Assembly (NCBI GenBank): GCA_020342155.1 | Contig: CP070842.1 | Span: forward strand, 1,569,896 to 1,610,829 | Reading direction: 5' to 3' | From: Dehalococcoidales bacterium | GTDB taxonomy: Bacteria > Chloroflexota > Dehalococcoidia > Dehalococcoidales > Fen-1064 | Length of the DNA: 40,934 nucleotides | Shown: positions 32,656-40,934 of the stretch, piece after piece | Layout of the letters: each line of letters begins with the position of its first letter | How positions within the stretch are numbered: position 1 is the first letter of the stretch | Program-made: the position numbers and the translations under genes | The notes under the pieces: model-generated | Database searches by the model: none | What the model was told of the DNA's origin: nothing | The model's input: only the letters and a program-made list of their open reading frames with translations

Positions 32656-33549
32656 ATGAATGAAACACTAGCAAAAGCTCGTGATTTTATTCTTACAAAT
32701 GCAAGACTGCTGGAACGTAGTCTTTATCGAGTTCACTTTGAGGGGGAATCTCCTGATTGTATCGGACAAATAGTACGGGCATATCAAAATTCAGACGGCG
32801 GGCTGGGTCACGCCCTGGAACCGGATGTCCGTTGCCCGGAGAGTCAACCGATTTTCGTTAATTTCGGCCTGGCTGCATTAGCCGAAGCAAAATACCGTGA
32901 TGTCCAACTTGCCGAATCTATATGCAATTACCTCCAATCCGGTTCGGATAATAATGGACTTGTCGCGTTTTTCTCTGAAACAGCATTGCAGTCTCCCATT
33001 GCACGTCATTGGATAGAGCCAACCACAACTTCCGGCTTCAATCCCATCGGAGTTCCCGGCTTTAATCCCACCGCAGAGATCTGCGGGTATCTTCACTATC
33101 AGGGTGTACAGCATGACTGGCTGTCACTGGCGACCGATACCTGCTGTAGCATGATTTTTAATGACCCTCCGTCTGAGGCACACTATCTTTATTGTGCCAG
33201 CCGTTTGGCAGAGTATTTAGCCGATAGAAAAATGGCAATGAACATTTTAGATAAAATAGCTTCATTACTTCCCGAAGCACAATTCTTCTTATCAGATACC
33301 CCTGTAAATACCTATGGTCTGACACCTCTTCATTTTGCTCCCGAACCAGATTCAATCTTCCGAGCACTTTTTACTAAAGAACAGATTGACGGCCACCTGG
33401 AAGACCTTGTGAGCAAACAACAGGCAGATGGAGGTTGGCCCATATTCTGGGAAGCTCCAGGACCAGCTTCAGAACTTGAATGGCGAGGCCGCTGGACTCT
33501 AGATGCCATATGCAGATTAGCCGCTTATGGCGTTACAAGTAACGAATAA
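32656..33549 (+). CDS. Alpha/alpha-toroid (prenyltransferase/terpene-cyclase-like) protein
   Basis: Cytoplasmic helical protein, 297 aa. Two QW-type repeats stand out: YQNSDGGLGHALEPD (residues ~42-56) and KQQADGGWPIFWEAPG (~254-269), the turn motif of squalene/oxidosqualene cyclases and prenyltransferases. Several further helices have matching periodicity. The DxDD acid motif of protonation-type cyclases is not seen, so catalysis as a triterpene cyclase is not supported; such toroids also bind lipids or act as unknown enzymes. It follows a methyltransferase and precedes an SRPBCC lipid-binding-type protein, which is consistent with hydrophobic small-molecule handling. Confidence 0.6.
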   Translation: MNETLAKARDFILTNARLLERSLYRVHFEGESPDCIGQIVRAYQNSDGGLGHALEPDVRCPESQPIFVNFGLAALAEAKYRDVQLAESICNYLQSGSDNNGLVAFFSETALQSPIARHWIEPTTTSGFNPIGVPGFNPTAEICGYLHYQGVQHDWLSLATDTCCSMIFNDPPSEAHYLYCASRLAEYLADRKMAMNILDKIASLLPEAQFFLSDTPVNTYGLTPLHFAPEPDSIFRALFTKEQIDGHLEDLVSKQQADGGWPIFWEAPGPASELEWRGRWTLDAICRLAAYGVTSNE

Positions 33550-33569
33550 AATTCATAGAAAAGGGTGAA

Positions 33570-34271
33570 ATGATGGCCGGAAAATGGAAGACTATCGGAG
33601 AAGGGCTAGCCGGAGCATCGATTATGGCCATATCTCTCGTTACGCCTTTTCTCAATCGCCGGCGTAGATATTGGGGTGCCACCGATGCCGAAATCCAGCG
33701 AGCCTTACCGGGCGATGACCTGGTGCCTGACCTGAAAGGTGAGTACGTACACGCTATCACCATCAACGCCCCTGCCGCCGATATTTGGCCCTGGCTCGTA
33801 CAGATCGGACAGGGGCGGGGTGGATTCTACAGTTACGAATTGCTGGAAAATATGATTGGCTGCAAGATAAAAAACGCCGATGAGATAATCCCTGAGCTAC
33901 AGCACCTTGAAGTCGGGGACAGCATTCCTATGCACCCCACTATGGGCAGTCCATATAAGGTCGCTGCCATTGAACCTGACCGCGCCCTCGTCCTCCTGCT
34001 CAGAGCCGACATGCAAACAGGAAATACCTTTGACCTCACCGGTAAAATACCGGAAAAGTATCAGAATTCCAGCTGGGTCCTCTTTCTTGATGAACGCGAT
34101 GATGGCACTACCCGTCTTGTCAGCCGTTCTCGTAACGACTGGAACGATAGCCTGGGAAACACCATTTTCTTCGGTATCTTCGGGAATTTCACATTGGAGA
34201 TGGATCGCAAGATGCTCCTCGGAATTAAAGAGCGGGTGGAGGCTGCCGCGACACGCTTTGTCACAGCATAG
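33570..34271 (+). CDS. SRPBCC (START-like) family protein with N-terminal hydrophobic segment
   Basis: Protein of 233 aa. After a short hydrophobic N-terminal stretch (~10-28) that could be a membrane anchor and a basic RRRR motif, the START/Bet v1-like fold begins with VHAITINAPAADIWPWLVQIGQGRGGFYSYELLENMIG (~60-97), the characteristic SRPBCC N-terminal strand and helix. It continues with YKVAAIEPDRALVLLLR and WVLFLDERDDGTTRLVSRSRNDW. These folds hold hydrophobic ligands. There are two adjacent ATG codons at 33570 and 33573. An AAGGG-type site lies just upstream. It is followed 27 bp later by a BtrH-like gene. Confidence 0.8.
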   Translation: MMAGKWKTIGEGLAGASIMAISLVTPFLNRRRRYWGATDAEIQRALPGDDLVPDLKGEYVHAITINAPAADIWPWLVQIGQGRGGFYSYELLENMIGCKIKNADEIIPELQHLEVGDSIPMHPTMGSPYKVAAIEPDRALVLLLRADMQTGNTFDLTGKIPEKYQNSSWVLFLDERDDGTTRLVSRSRNDWNDSLGNTIFFGIFGNFTLEMDRKMLLGIKERVEAAATRFVTA

Positions 34272-34298
34272 GCGATGGTAGAATAGTTTGGAGCGCGT

Positions 34299-35444
34299 AT
34301 GGAAAAAATACTTGAAAATGTCCCTCATCTGATTTGGAACGGACATGATGAATCAGTCCTGCGAAACGACAAGCTCACCGATGACTTAAACATTGTTTCA
34401 GCAATCAAATTTACCTTGGACTACATCAATCGTCCTGTTAGTAAAACAGAAGTAGCCGGCTTAACCGGCGCCGCCTTTTATATGGGATGGAATGCTAAGC
34501 ATCTATTCTCGGGCCAAGGTGGTTCGGTGTTCCAGTTCCCCTACGAACAGGAGGCCAGCTCGCATGATTCTCCATGCTCCTGCTATTTCAACCAGCTGTT
34601 CCAGTATATGGGCATACACCATGAGATAATCAGGAAAGGGAGCAGAAACCTGTGGGACAAGATTTGTAGTTCAATAAACAACGGTGTTCCGGTTATAGCC
34701 GTCGAATGGGACCCTGTTGAGAGACGGGGGCACTCAGCTATTGCCTGTGGCTTCGACAGTGAAGAGGAGAAATTTCGCGGTAGAATATATGAAGGGGAGA
34801 AACGAGAATATTACACCCACATTACTCCCCGGGATCTTCATTACGCAATCGTTCTCACACCTGATGAATCCTGGAAAAACAAGCCATCTGGTACGGCAAT
34901 GAGAAAATTGGGTATTCAGTCTCTTGCCAATGCTGTAAAGCTTTTGGAAGGCGCCTTTTTTGATGATGACGGAGGATGGCAACTTGGCATCGGCTGCTAC
35001 GAAACTCAGACACGCCTCATACTTAAAATGATGAATCCTGATGTCGTTGATGGTCATACCTATTTTCTTTTGGATCATTTTTTATTCTGGAGAATGCAGG
35101 TTCTTCTTATATGCCGGTCTTATGCCTGCGAGTATCTACATTTTCTACTAAGCCAAAACGTACTTGATGACCAAAAAAGCTTACTCGAAGCCATTATAAT
35201 TGAATATGAACGATTTAAAGATTACTTCAAATCCAAGCTCACAATCCACGCTAATCTTGAAAGCGCAACAAATGGTCGGCCTCTTATCTGGAACCACAAC
35301 GGTAACAACATTCCTACAATGCAGCTATTTGTGTCAGAAGAAGGCAGAAGAGAATTTGCCTCGTTTCTTCACAATTTGGAACAAATCGAGGAGAAGGCCC
35401 TGTCATTATTGAGGGATTTAGTCGATATTTATTCGAGCGTGTGA
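34299..35444 (+). CDS. BtrH-like protein (papain/C39-like fold)
   Basis: About 381 aa. The first ~190 residues resemble the BtrH N-terminal domain of butirosin biosynthesis, a papain/C39-like fold used as acyltransferase: DSPCSCYFNQLFQYMGIHHEI holds Cys residues near 92-95, GVPVIAVEWDPVERRGHSAIACGFDSEEE holds the His (~148), and RIYEGEKREYYTHITPRDLHYAIVL follows. The remaining half is helical (LANAVKLLEGAFF and beyond) and unknown. BtrH transfers an acyl group from an acyl carrier protein; the same chemistry here is only inferred, and no carrier protein is visible. GGAG precedes the ATG. It is the last gene of the A+T-rich accessory region. Confidence 0.55.
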   Translation: MEKILENVPHLIWNGHDESVLRNDKLTDDLNIVSAIKFTLDYINRPVSKTEVAGLTGAAFYMGWNAKHLFSGQGGSVFQFPYEQEASSHDSPCSCYFNQLFQYMGIHHEIIRKGSRNLWDKICSSINNGVPVIAVEWDPVERRGHSAIACGFDSEEEKFRGRIYEGEKREYYTHITPRDLHYAIVLTPDESWKNKPSGTAMRKLGIQSLANAVKLLEGAFFDDDGGWQLGIGCYETQTRLILKMMNPDVVDGHTYFLLDHFLFWRMQVLLICRSYACEYLHFLLSQNVLDDQKSLLEAIIIEYERFKDYFKSKLTIHANLESATNGRPLIWNHNGNNIPTMQLFVSEEGRREFASFLHNLEQIEEKALSLLRDLVDIYSSV

Positions 35445-35486
35445 CATAGACAGTTGTGTTTGCTGCTAGGCATATAGGTAATTTTT

Positions 35487-35516
35487 TTGTCGATATTCTG
35501 AATCTGGTGGTATAAT
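35487..35516 (+). promoter_or_regulatory. Extended -10 promoter of the LOG-eno-gap operon
   Basis: TTGTCG (35487-35492) and TATAAT (35511-35516) are 18 bp apart with an extended -10 TGGTATAAT. The -10 lies in a small hairpin-forming inverted repeat, GTGGT-ATAATA-ACCAC. Transcription would begin ~12 nt before the start at 35535. Confidence 0.6.
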
Positions 35517-35534
35517 AACCACACGGTTAAAGAG

Positions 35535-37311
<1,777 letters not shown>

Positions 37312-37346
37312 CTATCAGTACAATAAAGTAATCTAAGGAGGTAAAT

Positions 37347-38360
37347 ATGACAACCAAGATTGGCATTAATGGTTTCGGGAGAATTGGCAGACTGACCCTG
37401 CGGACAATTCACCAGTACCATCGGGACAGTCTGGAGGTGGTCGCCGTCAACGACATCGCCGACACCAAAACCAACGCCCATCTGTTGAGATGGGACACCA
37501 ACTACGGCCATTTCCCCTGTGACCTGGGAGCAGACGGCAACTCAATCATAGTCGATGGCCAGGTGATAAGAACGCTGTCTGAGCGTGAACCAGGCAGCAT
37601 CCCCTGGAAAGACTACGGAGTCGATATCGTCATCGAATCGACCGGATTGTTTACCGACGCCACTCAAGCCGCTGCCCACATGAAAGGCGGCGCCAAAAAA
37701 GTACTCATCTCAGCACCAGCGAAAAATGAAGACGTCACCATTGTCCTCGGCGTCAACGAGAGCCTGTATGACCCGGCCAAACACAATATCATATCCAATG
37801 CCTCCTGTACTACCAACGGTCTCGCTCCACCAGCCAAGGTACTGCACGATAACTTCGGTATCAATAAGGGACTGATGACTACCATCCATGCCTACACCAA
37901 TGACCAGAATGTAATGGATGTCATCCACAAAGACCTGCGCCGCGCCCGCGCTGCTGCCCTTAACATCATCCCAACCAGTACAGGCGCTGCCGCTGCTATT
38001 GGAAGGGTTCTCCCCGAACTGGATGGGCGCCTCAATGGCATAGCCCTACGGGTGCCGACGTCTACTGTCTCCTTGGTTGACCTTATCGTTGAGCTTAATA
38101 CCAGGGTCACCGTGGAACAGGTAAATAAGGCTTTCAAGACAGCGGCTGAGGGACCCTTGGCAGGGATACTGGAATACTGTGAGCAGGAACTGGTCAGTAC
38201 CGACTTCAAGGGAAATCCGGCCAGCTCCATCATAGATGCACCCAACACCATGGTCGTCGGAGATAACATGGTCAAAGTGCTTGCCTGGTATGACAACGAG
38301 TGGGGCTATAGCTGCCGCCTGGCTGACCTTGCCGCTTATGTCGTCAAGAAGGGATTATAG
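37347..38360 (+). CDS. gap: Glyceraldehyde-3-phosphate dehydrogenase, type I
   Basis: Phosphorylating GAPDH, 337 aa, oxidising glyceraldehyde-3-phosphate to 1,3-bisphosphoglycerate. The NAD-binding motif is INGFGRIGR (residues 7-15), and Asn35-Asp36 after the second strand favours NAD. The catalytic Cys154 lies in SNASCTTNGLAP and the His partner in TTIHAYTNDQN near residue 181. The C-terminal WYDNEWGYSCRLADL is typical. AAGGAGGT sits 7 bp before the ATG. It is the last gene of the LOG-eno-gap operon; the next gene has its own strong promoter in the 68-bp gap. Confidence 0.97.
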   Translation: MTTKIGINGFGRIGRLTLRTIHQYHRDSLEVVAVNDIADTKTNAHLLRWDTNYGHFPCDLGADGNSIIVDGQVIRTLSEREPGSIPWKDYGVDIVIESTGLFTDATQAAAHMKGGAKKVLISAPAKNEDVTIVLGVNESLYDPAKHNIISNASCTTNGLAPPAKVLHDNFGINKGLMTTIHAYTNDQNVMDVIHKDLRRARAAALNIIPTSTGAAAAIGRVLPELDGRLNGIALRVPTSTVSLVDLIVELNTRVTVEQVNKAFKTAAEGPLAGILEYCEQELVSTDFKGNPASSIIDAPNTMVVGDNMVKVLAWYDNEWGYSCRLADLAAYVVKKGL

Positions 38361-38367
38361 TCAATAT

Positions 38368-38396
38368 TTGACATATTGTGCCTGTATGTTTACAAT
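38368..38396 (+). promoter_or_regulatory. Near-consensus sigma-70 promoter of the FtsZ/tubulin-like gene
   Basis: TTGACA (38368-38373) and TACAAT (38391-38396) are exactly 17 bp apart. The predicted leader is about 26 nt and includes GAGGTGG before the GTG start at 38429. Confidence 0.75.
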
Positions 38397-38428
38397 AGCA
38401 GCATTGAACTTCTTGTCGAGGTGGAAAA

Positions 38429-39607
38429 GTGAAATTACTAGTTATTGGCTTTGGACAATGTGGGTCTAACATCGCTGACAGCTTTGCCCGGATAAACAGT
38501 AGGGCTAAAGCCCGACGCAGGATTGAGATAGCCACCGGTGTCTTCGCCGTTAATACCGACCTCGCCGACCTGAGCGGACTGGCTCATATCAAGTCCGACT
38601 ACCGCCACAGAATCCTCATCGGGGGACGAAAGTCTGGTGGTCACGGCGTCGGTAAGATAAACGAACTGGGCGCTGAAATCGCCAGAGAGGACGCTGACAA
38701 GGTTATCGACGCCATCCGGGCAACACCACGCTTCTTTGAGTCAGATGCCTTCTTACTGGTTGCCGGTGCTGCCGGAGGTACTGGCTCCGGGTCAATCTCA
38801 ATCATGACCCAGGTACTCAAAGAACGTTATATCGACAAGCCAATCTATAACCTCATCGTCCTCCCCTTCGAGCACGAAGAGCGTACCGAGGAGAGGACCA
38901 TCTATAACTCCGCAACCTGTTTGAAATCGGCTAGCGCTGTGGCTGATGCCATCTTCCTGGTCGACAACCAGCGGTATGTCAAAAAGAACGCCACTCTAAG
39001 AACTAACCTCGCCGGCATCAACCACCTCATCGTTGAGCCGTTCTACAACCTGCTGTGCGCTGGCGAAGAGAAAAAACCAAAATTTGTCGGCGCTAGGCTA
39101 CTCGATGCCGGAGATATCATCCAGAGCATAGCCGGGTGGTCGGTTATCGGCTACGGCCAGTCACAAATACCCCCCTTCCGTCTCCCCTTCCGGTCATCAC
39201 GTAACTTCCGTGACAAGAGCACAGAAATCCACCGCGGCATCGAGGCAATGGACGCCGCTGTCAGCGAGCTGTCGTTCAAATGCAACCCTGCCGACGCTTC
39301 CCGGGCACTGTACCTCGTCTCTGCTCCCAGCAAAGAGATGAATCTCACCGTCATCAAAGAGCTTGGCGAGTACCTCAAGAGCCTTACCCCGGAAGCCATC
39401 ATCAGAAATGGTGACTATCCCCGGAATAGTGGCGCCCTTGACGTCTCCATCATCCTGTCTGAACTCAGGGACGTGGAGAAGGTCAGGAGGTACTATCTTG
39501 AAGCCGCCCAGGTCGTCAGTGCCATCCAGGAACGGCAGAAGGATATAGATATCAAGCTCAAGGAGATAGACGAGATCTCCAAGGATGTGCCGTCTCTCCT
39601 GCAATAG
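38429..39607 (+). CDS. FtsZ/tubulin-like GTPase
   Basis: Tubulin-superfamily protein, 392 aa. The nucleotide-binding opening is VIGFGQCGSNIADSF (residues ~4-18). The tubulin signature is GAAGGTGSGSISIM near residue 113. Residues 226-229 (DAGD within LLDAGD) fit the T7 catalytic loop pattern (DxxD of FtsZ NxDFAD), so GTP hydrolysis on polymer contact is plausible. The C-terminal half differs from FtsZ and ends in a charged helix (QERQKDIDIKLKEIDEISKDV). It lacks the conserved FtsZ C-terminal peptide. It is not canonical FtsZ, so a role in filament-based DNA or cell positioning is possible but unproven. The start is GTG. Confidence 0.85.
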   Translation: MKLLVIGFGQCGSNIADSFARINSRAKARRRIEIATGVFAVNTDLADLSGLAHIKSDYRHRILIGGRKSGGHGVGKINELGAEIAREDADKVIDAIRATPRFFESDAFLLVAGAAGGTGSGSISIMTQVLKERYIDKPIYNLIVLPFEHEERTEERTIYNSATCLKSASAVADAIFLVDNQRYVKKNATLRTNLAGINHLIVEPFYNLLCAGEEKKPKFVGARLLDAGDIIQSIAGWSVIGYGQSQIPPFRLPFRSSRNFRDKSTEIHRGIEAMDAAVSELSFKCNPADASRALYLVSAPSKEMNLTVIKELGEYLKSLTPEAIIRNGDYPRNSGALDVSIILSELRDVEKVRRYYLEAAQVVSAIQERQKDIDIKLKEIDEISKDVPSLLQ

Positions 39608-39643
39608 ACCCGGTTACTCCGACTAACTACATGACGTTATCAC

Positions 39644-39670
39644 GATGGCCCCCTTAGGGGGGCCATCTTT
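39644..39670 (+). terminator. Rho-independent terminator
   Basis: A perfect 10-bp stem (GATGGCCCCC at 39644-39653 with GGGGGCCATC at 39658-39667) and a 4-nt loop are followed by TTTGT. It lies 36 bp after the FtsZ/tubulin-like stop. Confidence 0.85.
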
Positions 39671-39738
39671 GTATCCTACTCATATGCAAAACTGCATACC
39701 CGGCAACATAAAAAGCCATTCGTTTCTCAAAAAAACCT

Positions 39739-39766
39739 TTGGAATCCAACCAATATAGGGTATAAT
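39739..39766 (+). promoter_or_regulatory. Sigma-70-type promoter of dnaX
   Basis: TTGGAA (39739-39744) and TATAAT (39761-39766) are 16 bp apart. Transcription would start ~39773, leaving a leader of ~5 nt before the ATG at 39778 and no Shine-Dalgarno, so initiation may be near-leaderless. Confidence 0.6.
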
Positions 39767-39777
39767 ATAGGCGAAAA

Positions 39778-40934
39778 ATGGCTTCTCAAGTCTTTTATCG
39801 TAAATGGCGTCCCCAGACGCTGGCAGAAGTAGTCGGTCAGGAACCAGTAACACAGACCCTGCTCAATGCCCTTGGCAACAACCGCATTTCTCACGCTTAC
39901 CTGTTTTGCGGGCCCCGGGGGACCGGTAAAACCAGCACCGCACGTAGCCTGGCCAAAGCAGTGAACTGCCTGACCAATGGTCAAGGTGAACCATGCAACG
40001 CCTGCGAAATGTGCCAGGCGATAACCGAAGGCAGGGCTTTAGATGTCATCGAAATTGATGCTGCAAGCAATACAGGTGTCGATGATATCCGAAGCCTCCG
40101 CGAGCGGGTCAACTACGCACCCAATCAAGCCCGCTACAAGGTCTATATCATAGATGAGGTACACATGCTCAGCAGCAGTGCCTCCAATGCCCTGCTTAAA
40201 ACTCTCGAGGAGCCGCCAGCACATGTCATCTTCATCCTGGCGACCACTGAGGCCCACAAGATACTCTCCACTATCATGTCACGGTGCCAGCGGTTTGATT
40301 TCCGCCGTCTTTCCCAAACAGACATTGTTTCAAAACTAAACCGTATTTGTGATACGGAGGGAATCAGCATAGAACCGGAGGCAATACGACTCGTCGCCAG
40401 AAGTGCCACCGGCAGCCAGCGGGATGCTGAGAACCTGCTGGAGCAACTGACCACCTACTACGGCCCCGAGATTAACCTCAATCAGGTCCAAGAGACGTTG
40501 GGCATTACCGGAGACTGGCGAACCAAAGAATTAGCCAAGCATATCATCAATAATGACGTTGCTGCCGGTGTCGCCACCATTAATAGCGTCAACACTGACG
40601 GCCTGAATCTGCGGCAGTTCAACCGAGAACTGGTTGAATACCTTAGGGGATTGCTGCTAGTCAAGACCGGCGCTGAAGAATCGGTTGACCTCACGGTCGA
40701 GGATATTGCCGAGTTGAAAGAGCTGGCATCTCGGGCCTCCTTACTCCAGGTACTCAAAGCAGTCAAGGTCTTCGGGCAGCTTGAGCTTGACCTCGAAAGT
40801 CACTCTACCCTACCGTTGGAGCTGGCCATCGTCGACTGCAGTTTAACTTCACTACCAGAGCAGGAGAGCCCCATCCAACAACCCAACTATGAGGCCCCCC
40901 AACCTCAAAAGGAGGCTTCAACGGCACCCATTAC
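39778..40934 (+). CDS. dnaX: DNA polymerase III subunit gamma/tau, 3' end beyond the window
   Basis: Clamp-loader ATPase of the replisome. About 385 codons are visible. The opening MASQVFYRKWRPQTLAEVVGQE is characteristic. Walker A is GPRGTGKT (residues 45-52). A zinc module has Cys64, Cys73, Cys76 and Cys79. Walker B with the DE pair is VYIIDEVHML (~121-130). The Arg-finger/sensor motif is STIMSRCQRF. Domain III begins near residue 245. After ~365 the sequence becomes Pro/Gln-rich (QQPNYEAPQPQKE), the linker of tau-type proteins. No programmed frameshift slippery site is seen in the visible part. The promoter is immediately upstream. Confidence 0.95.
   Translation, partial: MASQVFYRKWRPQTLAEVVGQEPVTQTLLNALGNNRISHAYLFCGPRGTGKTSTARSLAKAVNCLTNGQGEPCNACEMCQAITEGRALDVIEIDAASNTGVDDIRSLRERVNYAPNQARYKVYIIDEVHMLSSSASNALLKTLEEPPAHVIFILATTEAHKILSTIMSRCQRFDFRRLSQTDIVSKLNRICDTEGISIEPEAIRLVARSATGSQRDAENLLEQLTTYYGPEINLNQVQETLGITGDWRTKELAKHIINNDVAAGVATINSVNTDGLNLRQFNRELVEYLRGLLLVKTGAEESVDLTVEDIAELKELASRASLLQVLKAVKVFGQLELDLESHSTLPLELAIVDCSLTSLPEQESPIQQPNYEAPQPQKEASTAPI

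Noticed and set aside
38429..39607. Calling this gene ftsZ
   Set aside because: The C-terminal half and terminal peptide do not resemble FtsZ, and no division genes are adjacent.

Overview
This 40.9-kb bacterial window looks like a member of the Chloroflexota, most likely class Dehalococcoidia. That placement is inferred from gene content and could not be tested. The clues are a PurL with PurS-like repeats fused to its N-terminus, a FtsZ/tubulin-like GTPase next to eno-gap and dnaX, many GTG/TTG starts, and sigma-70-type promoters in moderately GC-rich DNA. No tRNA, rRNA, CRISPR array, insertion sequence or integrase was recognised.

Layout. (1) 1-8.5 kb is mostly minus-strand housekeeping: a partial META-domain lipoprotein (plus strand), purQ and purL, an AadA-like nucleotidyltransferase, a Nudix hydrolase, yqeY, rpsU and a COG2509 flavoprotein. 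(2) 8.5-11.5 kb is a plus-strand signalling block: an apparently leaderless XRE regulator, a soluble histidine kinase, an OmpR/PhoB-type regulator, then a NarL-type protein whose phospho-acceptor Asp is Asn. The last gene is preceded by three 11-bp direct repeats resembling a Pho box. (3) 11.5-16.1 kb (minus) holds adenosine deaminase, a three-part STAND ATPase/GNAT-like/OmpR-DNA-binding protein, a YdhR-like protein and a PD-(D/E)XK-like protein with a helix-turn-helix tail. (4) 16.5-19.1 kb (plus) encodes three exported or membrane-anchored proteins and a GAF coiled-coil protein. (5) 19.2-23.0 kb (minus) is a compact capsid cassette: small Cys-rich HTH protein, portal, scaffold-like protein, HK97-like major capsid protein and probable connector. 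It has no terminase, tail, lysis or integrase gene, and a LexA-like palindrome lies inside its promoter.

(6) 23.2-35.4 kb (plus) is a visibly more A+T-rich accessory region. It is dominated by six paralogous zinc-independent MDR (quinone-oxidoreductase-like) genes of two alternating subtypes, plus the relic 3' end of a seventh and a possible second 3' scar. Among and after them are a membrane-protein gene split by an in-frame TGA, two paralogous four-helix membrane proteins, an alpha/beta hydrolase, a methyltransferase, an alpha/alpha-toroid (prenyltransferase/cyclase-like) protein, an SRPBCC protein and a BtrH-like protein. The mix suggests small-molecule or lipid modification, but no product can be named. 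(7) 35.5-40.9 kb (plus) returns to housekeeping: a LOG/TIGR00725 protein, enolase, GAPDH, the FtsZ/tubulin-like GTPase, a strong terminator and the 5' part of dnaX.

The most interesting candidates are the terminase-less capsid cassette with its LexA-like operator, the alternating MDR array with its fossils, the PhoB-like repeats leading into a pseudo-receiver regulator, and the STAND-GNAT-wHTH protein.
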